This document shows positions 1 to 5,346 of a stretch of DNA of 7,000 nt, piece by piece. Below the pieces are notes generated by a model. The model made no database searches. It worked only from the letters and a program-made list of their open reading frames with translations, and was not told the DNA's origin. Position 1 is the first letter of the stretch. Every line of letters starts with the position of its first letter. This DNA comes from NIOZ-UU13 sp964444135 (GTDB lineage: Bacteria > Planctomycetota > Phycisphaerae > Sedimentisphaerales > Anaerobacaceae): NCBI GenBank assembly GCA_964444135.1, contig CAYUFX010000169.1:1-7000 (forward strand), written 5' to 3'. The position numbers were made by a program, and so were the translations under genes.

Positions 1-103
1 ATCGGCTAACCGCCTAAAAATCTTGAGCTAAAATGGCGTTGTAGTACTAAGAAAAGGCAATTAACTTTACTTGTAAAATCTCACAGAACGCCCATCAGTT
101 TGC

Positions 104-347
104 AATTTAAAGCGCCTCATAGGCTGTTTGAACGGTGAACTTACTTTGAGGGATATCATATTTTCAGGAATCGCGCTTTAAATTCGTTGAGAATAGCGGA
201 AAAAGCGTTACATTCGGTATCACCGGTGGCACATAGATATAGTCTTTGCTACTTAATATTCCCAGGATAAGTGTATTGAATATACATTAAGATTTCAGCC
301 CTTGTTTTACTTAACCTCCTCCTTTCTGTAAAGCAGGGGCTTTTTTT
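104..347 (+). ncRNA. Candidate structured RNA or long 3' UTR ending in an intrinsic terminator
   Basis: No ORF of useful length lies in 1-412; all three plus frames meet a stop by position 31, so an upstream gene could contribute only a short tail. The stretch contains a perfect 12-bp inverted repeat, AATTTAAAGCGC at 104-115 and GCGCTTTAAATT at 173-184, enclosing 57 nt. The right arm can instead fold locally: CGCT 174-177 with AGCG 195-198, and ATTC 182-185 with GAAT 191-194. The two folds exclude each other. A small hairpin (TGTAT 272-276/ATACA 282-286) and the terminator at 297-347 follow. I found no convincing promoter in 1-103 and do not recognise a known RNA family. It could be a free small RNA, or the 3' UTR of a gene outside the window. 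Positions 1-103 show nothing else. Confidence 0.27.
297..347 (+). terminator. Strong rho-independent terminator, plus strand
   Basis: The arms AGCCCTTGTTTTAC (297-310) and GTAAAGCAGGGGCT (328-341) pair along all 14 positions with two G-U wobbles, and a run of seven T (341-347) follows. The 17-nt loop contains CCTCCTCC, which is complementary to a Shine-Dalgarno sequence. The minus-strand equivalent has no U-run after the stem, so it should act on plus-strand transcripts. Nothing visible in the window is its obvious gene. Confidence 0.75.
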
Positions 348-412
348 ATAAATCGCCTCAGAAGCCATTTTAACGATAAAATCCTCCTGAGTGACTCATA
401 TTAGCCTATCTT

Positions 413-604
413 TCAGGAAGTGGTCCCAGATTGGGTGATTACTCGCTCAAAATATTCACAGCGTTTACCCTGTTGCACTAAACATTCATCTCGAAATAAG
501 CAACCGCCGTAATGATGGTCGAAGTTGGCACATCCGGGATTCCTTGATTTTGGGTCGGCATCACCTGTTTCAACGTGTTGACTAACGTGTTTAATCACTT
601 TCAT
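413..604 (-). CDS. Small Cys-rich protein, possibly metal-binding
   Basis: This is a 63-residue protein of unknown function. Four cysteines (25, 35, 41, 49) are spaced C-x9-C-x5-C-x7-C in a core reading CANFDHHYGGC, then DECLV, then GKRCEYFE. This resembles small planctomycete and Gram-positive Cys-rich proteins whose cysteines probably hold a metal ion; His30 and His31 could also be ligands. There is no signal peptide or membrane segment, so it is probably cytoplasmic. The frame is open upstream to a TTG at 658, but GAGGAG directly abuts that codon. The ATG at 604 has GGGAGGA about ten bases upstream and begins a natural-looking N-terminus (MKVIKHVSQHVETG), so I chose it. It lies 279 bp downstream of the HEAT-repeat gene on the same strand; only a weak -10-like TATATT (690-695) is seen between them. 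The domain assignment comes from the Cys pattern alone. Confidence 0.7.
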   Translation of the reverse strand: MKVIKHVSQHVETGDADPKSRNPGCANFDHHYGGCLFRDECLVQQGKRCEYFERVITQSGTTS

Positions 605-883
605 CTGCCTGTAATCCTCCCACAATTCTGTAAAATAAGTCGATTGTCCGGCTCTCAACTCCTCACTGCCAAGGCCTCAATCTATAAAAAATATAAGTTA
701 TTTAAGCCGAGGTGCAAAATTCTAAAGAAAGTTTTTTTCGTCCTATATTAAATTGTTTTGCCTATCGCTTCGAAGTTTTCCGGACCGAATTAAAATTGTC
801 AAAGACTGCCTTATACTACGAGGCTTGGGGGTGATAATGGGGGAATGAAGGACTGACGGCCCATAGGGGGGGCCACATGATAT

Positions 884-1345
884 CTACCTGCTGGGAGATG
901 TCCTATCCAATTCCGTATTTCTCTTATCCGACTTTCGAACTTCCTGTATCCTTGGCTTGCCAGATTTAGGCTTCGAGTGAGAGCCATCTTTTTTCCCAGT
1001 ACCCCCTTTCATCAGAGACAGGGCTTTAACACATGCCGCTCTGGTCGTTCGATCACGATGCTTGAGCCCTTGCTCAAGGACCTCCGAAGCCATTTTCTTC
1101 ATTCTGCCCTTCATACTCCTCAGTCCGTATGCTGCTGCTTTCTTGGTCGTCCTTGAGTAGTTGCCAAGTAATGTCTCCGTGAGGATAGCCAAACCATCTT
1201 CCTGCATCCAGGACAAATTGAAAGCTGCCAGCCTGGCAGTCGAAATATCACTTGAGCACAGCTTCCGTGTTAGCTGCCTTAGAAGCTCGATAGATGCTTC
1301 GTCTTTTTCCTGTCCGGAGGATTTTTGTTCTTCGAACTTCTTCAT
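884..1345 (-). CDS. Small HEAT-repeat-like protein with a basic C-terminal tail
   Basis: The 153-residue product is mostly helical. Residues 18-112 form about three HEAT-like helix pairs: SIELLRQLTRKLC with STARLAAFNLSWM, then GLAILTETLLG with TTKKAAAYGLRSM, then MKKMASEVLEQGL with TTRAACVKALSLM. These are the usual spacing and alanine/leucine pattern of protein-binding HEAT scaffolds. Residues 113-153 are rich in Lys, Arg and Ser, look disordered, and may bind nucleic acid or an acidic partner. There is no signal peptide. The frame extends to 1429, but the ATG at 1345 has AAGGAG five bases upstream and is the clear start. It lies 133 bp downstream of the HTH gene on the same strand, so cotranscription is possible. 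That gap contains a small hairpin (1410-1423). A GC hairpin without a U-tract (858-874) follows the gene. HEAT folds are binding platforms, so the partner and role are unknown. Confidence 0.8.
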   Translation of the reverse strand: MKKFEEQKSSGQEKDEASIELLRQLTRKLCSSDISTARLAAFNLSWMQEDGLAILTETLLGNYSRTTKKAAAYGLRSMKGRMKKMASEVLEQGLKHRDRTTRAACVKALSLMKGGTGKKDGSHSKPKSGKPRIQEVRKSDKRNTELDRTSPSR

Positions 1346-1478
1346 AAAGTCTCCTTCAAATGGAGGTAAATATAATGTAATACTCCCCATTACGCCAGTT
1401 GAAAAAGTACGTTCACAAGAACGCCCCACAATTTTTTATGTCTCTGATATTTTCCATACTTCCAGTTACTATAGCCTT

Positions 1479-2093
1479 TTATTTTTGTGAGAGTTTCTTT
1501 GCCGTATATTCCAGCAGAGCTTTCAGTTCTTTCCATCCGGGATTTTGGGGCTCATTCTGCATTGAACCTGGTATATGGAAAGCAGCGGCTGAATGTTCAG
1601 TAAACCGCCCATTTCCCTCAAGCCAACTCTTGTTTGCTTTCCAGTAGCCCTTTAATTCGCGTATTTCGATTCTCCTAAGCACGTTGCACTTTGGTAAGCT
1701 CTCATCGTCACCGCATTCACGAAGTGCCAAATCGATTCCGTCCCCGGTAAGTCTCGGATGCAGTTGTGCGTAAACCTGCTGTCCTAAATACAGGTTGGTG
1801 TACTTGCTTCTTTCTTTGGCAACACTGCCGAATCGTTGAATTATTTCTTTTCCAAGTGAGATTTTGTGACTCTTCTCGACAGATATTTCTTCCCTCCTGT
1901 ACTCGGGCATCTGCTCAAAGGACAGGACCCAGTTTCTGAGGCGATTTCGGTCAAATAGAACCTTGCCGAAGGGGAGGATTGAGTGTGGAATCTTCTTTTC
2001 TCTCACCAGATACAATATGTCTTTATCGCCACATTTGAGAAATTTGGCTGCTTCTTCCATGTCAAAGAATCCTTGATTACTATTATTATCCAT
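1479..2093 (-). CDS. Helix-turn-helix DNA-binding protein with an unrecognised C-terminal domain
   Basis: This 204-residue protein begins with an excisionase/MerR-like winged HTH at about residues 9-57: FFDMEEAAKFLKCGDKDIL, then YLVREKKIPHSI and KVLFDRNRLRNWV. That is the usual pattern of helix, turn, recognition helix, wing and closing helix for reading short DNA sites. Residues 75-204 form a separate domain with charged helices, such as CNVLRRIEIRELKGYWKANKSW. I do not recognise it; it may bind a ligand or another protein. The start is firm: AAGGAG lies eight bases before the ATG. A good promoter sits 65 bp upstream, with palindromic DNA between it and the gene, so autoregulation is plausible but unproven. 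The HEAT-repeat gene follows 133 bp downstream. Phage-type excisionases are usually shorter than this, so a regulator or accessory DNA-binding role is more likely than recombination directionality. Confidence 0.85.
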   Translation of the reverse strand: MDNNSNQGFFDMEEAAKFLKCGDKDILYLVREKKIPHSILPFGKVLFDRNRLRNWVLSFEQMPEYRREEISVEKSHKISLGKEIIQRFGSVAKERSKYTNLYLGQQVYAQLHPRLTGDGIDLALRECGDDESLPKCNVLRRIEIRELKGYWKANKSWLEGNGRFTEHSAAAFHIPGSMQNEPQNPGWKELKALLEYTAKKLSQK

Positions 2094-2119
2094 TTCCTGG
2101 TCTCCTTTTTAGACTATTG

Positions 2120-2160
2120 TATGGTATACTATACTCCATATAAACTATACATTAGCCAAT
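2120..2160 (-). promoter_or_regulatory. Candidate operator sites at the HTH promoter
   Basis: Two elements are visible. TTAGCCAAT (plus strand 2152-2160) overlaps the -10 box and the predicted start, and is identical to one half of the 24-bp palindrome at the second promoter (3035-3058). TATGG (2120-2124) and CCATA (2136-2140) form an inverted repeat around a TATACTATAC core in the leader. Either could be bound by the HTH protein; this is inferred from position only. Confidence 0.3.
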
Positions 2161-2186
2161 AAACATCGTATAACGATTGACGTCAA
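2158..2186 (-). promoter_or_regulatory. Sigma70-type promoter of the HTH gene
   Basis: On the minus strand, TTGACG (2186-2181) is followed after exactly 17 bp by TTTATT (2163-2158). The -35 matches consensus at five of six positions and the -10 at four of six. Directly upstream lies an A-rich box, AAAAAGTGGCAAAAAATGC (2205-2187), which could act as an UP element. Transcription would begin near 2151, giving a leader of about 58 nt before the HTH ATG. Confidence 0.6.
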
Positions 2187-2345
2187 GCATTTTTTGCCAC
2201 TTTTTCATGTTTTGCGTTTTTCCAGAAGCAAAGGGCCGAATTTTGGGGCATGCCCCCTTAGAGTATAAGGCACTCTAAACAAGGGGGCAAGAAATTGGCC
2301 CATTCGACCCATTCGACTACGCTCAGGGCAGGCTGCGCTCAGGAC
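2187..2345. repeat. REP-like cluster: GC-rich inverted repeats with a CGACTACGCTCAGG unit
   Basis: CCCCCTTAGAGTA (2253-2265) and ACTCTAAACAAGGGGG (2272-2287) form an imperfect stem with a four-base bulge. Then come ATTCGACTACGCTCAGGG (2311-2328) and GGCTGCGCTCAGG (2331-2343). The 13-mers CCCCCTTAGAGTA and GGCTGCGCTCAGG and the word GGGGGCAAG all recur in the second island (5648-5765), so these are dispersed copies of one composite element. CGACTACGCTCAGG-type units are common dispersed palindromic repeats in many genomes and are often mistranslated as Cys-Pro-Glu-Arg-Ser-Arg peptides. I see no gene here. Confidence 0.65.
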
Positions 2346-2348
2346 AAG

Positions 2349-2700
2349 GTTTGAATTGGGTTTGTTTTCACTAATTGTCCAATTTTGTTTATTTTCATAA
2401 TCCTTTGTGGTAAATAAATTTACGTTCATTTTGGGTCTTTTCGGAAATTGGGTTTGAATTGGGTTTGATTGGGTTTGTTGTCACTAAGTGTCCAATCACA
2501 TTTATTTTCATAAGCCATTTTTTTACAAAACTTTAAGTTCATTTTTGGCCTTTCGGAAATTGGGTTTGAATTGGGTTTGTTTGGGTTTGTTTTTTTGCCC
2601 CGACAGCGGGACAAATTTTTATAATTCTTTGTTTTAACATTACTTATGTTCATTTGCAATCCGCCTACGGTGGACAAGATTGGGTTTGTTTTGCATAAAA
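2349..2700 (-). repeat. Three diverged direct repeats of 103-112 bp with coding-like Asn-Lys-Pro-Asn content
   Basis: The motif GGTTTGAATTGGGTTTG recurs with periods of 103 bp (2349 to 2452) and 112 bp (2452 to 2564). Each copy has tandem TTGGGTTTG words, and two also share a CACTAA..TGTCCAAT segment and TTATTTTCATAA. A fourth partial copy (ATTGGGTTTGTTTTGCAT) lies near 2690. Read on the minus strand, the units give related peptides of the form YENKxxWTxSxNKPN. The frame continues through two units (ATG 2677 to stop 2426) and passes to the third through an ATGA overlap. I see no Shine-Dalgarno sequence and the composition is very low in complexity, so I call this a dispersed intergenic repeat family rather than a gene. 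I associate this motif with Phycisphaerae-type genomes, from memory. Confidence 0.6.
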
Positions 2701-2736
2701 AGGAGCTGATTTGTAGAGGGTCCTCGACAGATGTAG

Positions 2737-2801
2737 TGCCTTATAGGCACGTAAATATATACTGCCTTATAGGCAGGTAAATAAAAGTCCTTATAGGCAG
2801 G
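2737..2801. repeat. Three short tandem hairpin units, TGCCTTATAGGCA
   Basis: CCTTATAGGCA occurs three times (at 2739, 2765 and 2789), spaced 26 and 24 bp apart. The flanks are related, mostly ACGTAAATA or AGGTAAATA. In the first two units TGCC can pair with GGCA around a TTATA loop; the third has TCC and a weaker stem. No protein reading is convincing. Confidence 0.6.
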
Positions 2802-2814
2802 TAAGTTAGTGAAG

Positions 2815-2847
2815 AGTGAGCTAAAGTGCCTAAAGTGAACTAAAGTT
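2815..2847. repeat. CTAAAGTG tandem repeat, copy 1 (three units)
   Basis: Three 9-10-bp units of the form AGTGAGCTAA end in AGTT. An equivalent array with four units lies at 3165-3207. The two differ by one unit and by the G/A/C variation inside the unit, which suggests slippage of a shared dispersed element. Confidence 0.6.
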
Positions 2848-2870
2848 AGATTATCGATGCTCATGATTGA

Positions 2871-2928
2871 TAATTAGTTAATTTAGTTAATATGGGCAAT
2901 ATAGTTAAATGGTTAATAAGTTAATTGG
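2871..2928. repeat. GTTAAT-rich short repeat, copy 1
   Basis: Irregular repetition of TTAGTTAAT and GGTTAATAAG words, including AGTTAATTGG. A second array of the same words is at 5472-5506. It is AT-rich and non-coding in appearance. Confidence 0.5.
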
Positions 2929-3034
2929 AAATTTTAACGAATCACGAATCTGGGTCTGCTGACCTGTGGGATTGCCACTCTGTGGCTTATGACTTGCAAA
3001 CTAAAATGCGAGTTTTCGTTGCCTGCTGGCGGTT

Positions 3035-3058
3035 TATGTTAGCCAATTGGCTAACATA
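3035..3058. promoter_or_regulatory. Perfect 24-bp palindrome at a transcription start
   Basis: The half-site TATGTTAGCCAA (3035-3046) is followed directly by its exact complement up to 3058. It starts about six bases downstream of the -10 box of the minus-strand promoter at 3064-3092. It therefore spans the predicted +1 and could be an operator, or form a hairpin at the 5' end of the transcript. The core TTAGCCAAT also occurs at the HTH promoter (2152-2160). Confidence 0.55.
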
Positions 3059-3063
3059 TGCGT

Positions 3064-3092
3064 ATTATAACATATTATCAAACAATAGTCAA
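3064..3092 (-). promoter_or_regulatory. Near-consensus sigma70 promoter with no evident gene downstream
   Basis: On the minus strand, TTGACT (3092-3087) is followed after 17 bp by a perfect TATAAT (3069-3064). Upstream at 3131-3110 is AAAAAGTGGCCAAAAAAA plus GTGC, nearly the same as the box above the HTH promoter. Transcription would start near 3057 and run toward 2349 through repeats. No ORF with a ribosome binding site follows, so it is either the promoter of a lost gene or of an untranslated RNA. Confidence 0.6.
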
Positions 3093-3164
3093 AATAAAAA
3101 CAAAAAAAAGCACTTTTTTTGGCCACTTTTTAACAAATGAGGTGTTGGCTACTCGTTAGAGATG

Positions 3165-3207
3165 AGTGAACTAAAGTGACCTAAAGTGCCTAAAGTGAGC
3201 TAAAGTT
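3165..3207. repeat. CTAAAGTG tandem repeat, copy 2 (four units)
   Basis: Four 9-10-bp units (AGTGAACTAA, AGTGACCTAA, AGTGCCTAA, AGTGAGCTAA) end in AGTT. It is the longer counterpart of 2815-2847. Positions 3208-3463 downstream hold no gene or repeat that I can support. Confidence 0.6.
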
Positions 3208-3463
3208 GGATACTTGAGTGGATTAGAGATTGGTTTCTTCGACTCTGCAACCTCGCGGCTGAGGCAGAAATTGCTCCTGCCCCCTTTTACTCCCCTCTCC
3301 TACATTCGATAAGCCTGCTGACTCTTTTTTTATAGTTGGCTATCATTAGTTTTCCGGTAGGAATCATATGCCAATCAAAATATATCTAAAAATAGCATGG
3401 AGATGGCAGTTCTTTATCCGGTCAGATAAGGAGAATATTTTGTGAGATGTCACCGTTTTTTAA

Positions 3464-3491
3464 TTGACAAGTGCTGATAATATGGTATTTT
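3464..3491 (+). promoter_or_regulatory. Promoter of the small ORF and the PD40/dockerin gene
   Basis: A consensus TTGACA (3464-3469) is followed after 16 bp by TATTTT (3486-3491), which matches four of six positions. Transcription would start near 3498, about 38 nt before the small ORF at 3536. The other two plus-strand promoters in the window also use TTGACA with a 16-bp spacer. Confidence 0.5.
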
Positions 3492-3535
3492 GTAACATTC
3501 ATATATGATAGCCATTTTAGGAGGAGAAGTCCAAA

Positions 3536-3628
3536 ATGGTGTTAATTAAAAGAGATTTTCGTAAAGACAAACCTAAGCCGATAAGGGTGCGCACAATCAG
3601 CAACATTAAAAATATGAACAATTTTTGA
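3536..3628 (+). CDS. Unrecognised basic 30-residue peptide, possible leader ORF
   Basis: This short ORF has a strong ribosome binding site: AGGAGGAG lies nine bases before the ATG. It follows a plausible promoter and ends 12 bp before the ATG of the large secreted protein, whose own AAGGAG lies in that gap. The peptide has nine Lys/Arg and only two Asp (MVLIKRDFRKDKPK at the start, NIKNMNNF at the end). There is no signal peptide, membrane segment or cysteine. It could be a translated leader that couples or regulates expression of the downstream gene, a nucleic-acid-binding micropeptide, or a degraded gene start. I do not recognise a family. The ribosome binding site and operon-like spacing are its only support. 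Confidence 0.45.
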   Translation: MVLIKRDFRKDKPKPIRVRTISNIKNMNNF

Positions 3629-3640
3629 AAGGAGATTGAA

Positions 3641-5317
3641 ATGAAAACGATAAGAATGTTAGTAAATCTGGTTTTGGTATTGGGCCTGGCTATGGAGGTT
3701 GCGAACGCAGATTTCACCTTCGGTGAACCGGTGAATCTGGGGACGCCGTTCAATAGTCCGTCTGATGACTTCCTTGACTGTTTCTCATCTGACGGCTTAG
3801 AGCTGTATTTAGACTCCAACCGGTCAGGTAGTTATGGGGGCTGGGATATGTGGGTGGCCAGACGCCCAACAACAGACGACGACTGGGGCACGCTTGAGCA
3901 TCTTGGATCACCGGTCAATACTGGGAACCCCGAGTGTGTAGAAAGGATCTCGTCTGACGGGCTTGAACTGTACTTCGCTTCCTATAACAGGCCTGGTGGG
4001 TACGGTGATTGGGACATATGGGTCACAAGAAGGGCTACGAAAGATGACCCTTGGGGCCAACCAGTGAATCTTGGGGAAACAGTAAACAGCTCTGTTGGGG
4101 ATGGTGGTCCCAGTATCTCTTCCGACGGGCTGGAACTCTACTTCTCTTCCAAGCGTCCTGGCGGATATGGCAGTGATGACATATGGGTGACCAGTCGAAC
4201 AACGGTGAATGACCCATGGGAGTCTCCAGTGAATCTGGGGCCAGTCGTTAATAGTTCGGCCAGCGAGGATGTTCCTTTTGTCTCTTCCAACGGTCTGTTA
4301 CTTTTCTTCTCTGAGAACATTAATTCTCCCCTCCGGCCCGGTGGTTTTGGCAATATAGATATTTGGTTAACGAGACGGGCGAGTATCTCTAATCCTTGGG
4401 GCACTCCTGTGAATCTTGGCCCCATCGTCAATACTGCAAGTATCGATGCTCAAGCGTTAATATCTCCGGACGGTTCTACCCTATACTTTACTTCCGGGCG
4501 ACCCGGCGGGTTCGGTGGGACTTATGGCTGGGGTGACATATACCAAGCACCTATCATCCCTATTGTGGACTTCAACGGTGACGACATGGTTGACAGCTTC
4601 GAGATGTGCATAATGGTTGACCACTGGGGCGAATATTATACATTGTGCGATATTGGCCCGACACCTCTCGGAGACGGTATAGTCGATATCCAGGACCTTA
4701 TCGTTCTCGCTGAGCATTTGTTCGAGGAAGTTATTGACCCTACGCTCGTAGCACACTGGCCGTTGGACGAGGCACAGGGCGTAATAGCATACGACAGCGT
4801 TAAGGATTGTGATGGAACCTTGATGGGTGGCCCGGTTTGGCAACCTGACGGTGGTATGGTAGCCGGGGCGCTTCAGTTCGATGGAGTAGATGATTTTGTT
4901 TTTATCAACTCCATACCGAATTTAATAAAAGGGCCATTCAGTGTTTTAGCCTGGGTCAAAGGTGGTGCTCCAGGCCAAGCTGTCATCTCTCAAAGGGGTG
5001 GAGTGAATTGGCTCTGTGCGTATACATCGGAAGGTAACTTGATGACGGAACTTAAGGGTACCGGCCGGGGCGCCGCCATATTGCCGTCACAAGCAGTCAT
5101 CACCGATGGTAATTGGCACCGGATAGGGCTTGTGTGGGATGGCTCGAATAGAACGCTATACGTTGATGGTCTCACCGTTGCTGAAGATACGCAGGAAAAT
5201 TTGGAGGTCTCAGAAAACCGTCTGTACTTTGGCACAGGCAAGGCTTTGAAATCAGGAACCTACTGGTCCGGCTTGATTGATGATGTTCGCATATATAACC
5301 GAGCCGTGAGGCCATAA
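3641..5317 (+). CDS. Secreted PD40 beta-propeller, dockerin and LamG-like protein
   Basis: This 558-residue exported protein has a Sec signal peptide, MKTIRMLVNLVLVLGLAMEV, with likely cleavage after ANA (residue 23). Residues 27-305 hold five PD40/WD40-like (TolB-type) blades. Each has an S(S/P)(D/N)G..LYF strand followed by RPGGYG..DIWV, with PVNLG linkers (for example 104-128, 160-183, 215-243, 274-301). Residues 308-366 are a dockerin type I-like domain with two calcium-loop halves, DFNGDDMVD and GDGIVDIQD. Residues 368-558 are a LamG/concanavalin-like domain: VAHWPLDEAQG, LQFDGVDDFV, DGNWHRIGLVWDG, LYVDG and GLIDDVRIYNRA. Such modules usually bind carbohydrate or surface partners; I see no catalytic domain. 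AAGGAG lies seven bases before the ATG. It is the second ORF after the promoter at 3464. Substrate and partner are unknown. It ends right after the LamG-like domain, so it looks complete. Confidence 0.92.
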   Translation: MKTIRMLVNLVLVLGLAMEVANADFTFGEPVNLGTPFNSPSDDFLDCFSSDGLELYLDSNRSGSYGGWDMWVARRPTTDDDWGTLEHLGSPVNTGNPECVERISSDGLELYFASYNRPGGYGDWDIWVTRRATKDDPWGQPVNLGETVNSSVGDGGPSISSDGLELYFSSKRPGGYGSDDIWVTSRTTVNDPWESPVNLGPVVNSSASEDVPFVSSNGLLLFFSENINSPLRPGGFGNIDIWLTRRASISNPWGTPVNLGPIVNTASIDAQALISPDGSTLYFTSGRPGGFGGTYGWGDIYQAPIIPIVDFNGDDMVDSFEMCIMVDHWGEYYTLCDIGPTPLGDGIVDIQDLIVLAEHLFEEVIDPTLVAHWPLDEAQGVIAYDSVKDCDGTLMGGPVWQPDGGMVAGALQFDGVDDFVFINSIPNLIKGPFSVLAWVKGGAPGQAVISQRGGVNWLCAYTSEGNLMTELKGTGRGAAILPSQAVITDGNWHRIGLVWDGSNRTLYVDGLTVAEDTQENLEVSENRLYFGTGKALKSGTYWSGLIDDVRIYNRAVRP

Positions 5318-5324
5318 AGTTCTA

Positions 5325-5346
5325 CTACAGTTTGAATCAACTGTAG
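5325..5346 (+). terminator. Hairpin after the PD40/dockerin gene, weak terminator candidate
   Basis: CTACAGTT (5325-5332) and AACTGTAG (5339-5346) form a perfect 8-bp stem with a six-base loop, eight bases after the stop codon. No T-run follows, so it may stabilise the 3' end or act with another factor rather than end transcription by itself. Confidence 0.4.

Noticed and set aside
858..874. Terminator after the HEAT-repeat gene (GGCCC/GGGCC hairpin)
   Set aside because: The stem is only five bases and no U-run follows, so termination is not supported.
2595..2614. Terminator-like hairpin TTGCCCCGACAGCGGGACAA
   Set aside because: The stem is short with a mismatch and lies inside the repeat family. 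There is no gene at suitable distance on either strand.
2205..2864. Minus-strand ORFs of 74-83 codons as real genes, including one that could follow the orphan promoter
   Set aside because: They are built from the repeat units and REP sequence, are low in complexity and have no ribosome binding site at their starts. Reported as repeats instead.
2925..3140. 71-codon plus-strand ORF starting at TTG
   Set aside because: It has no ribosome binding site and crosses the palindrome and the opposing promoter. The sequence ends in A/T runs and does not look like protein.
2737..3207. CRISPR array
   Set aside because: The repeats are 9-13 bp, irregular and without unique spacers of constant length, and no cas gene is present.
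3368..3445. 25-codon plus-strand ORF (MPIKIYLK...)
   Set aside because: It has only a weak AGG before the ATG and no promoter, and it lies upstream of the promoter at 3464. Insufficient support.
4035..4843. Several minus-strand ORFs of 60-120 codons inside the PD40/dockerin gene
   Set aside because: They are antisense shadows of a clearly coding plus-strand frame with repeats and domains.
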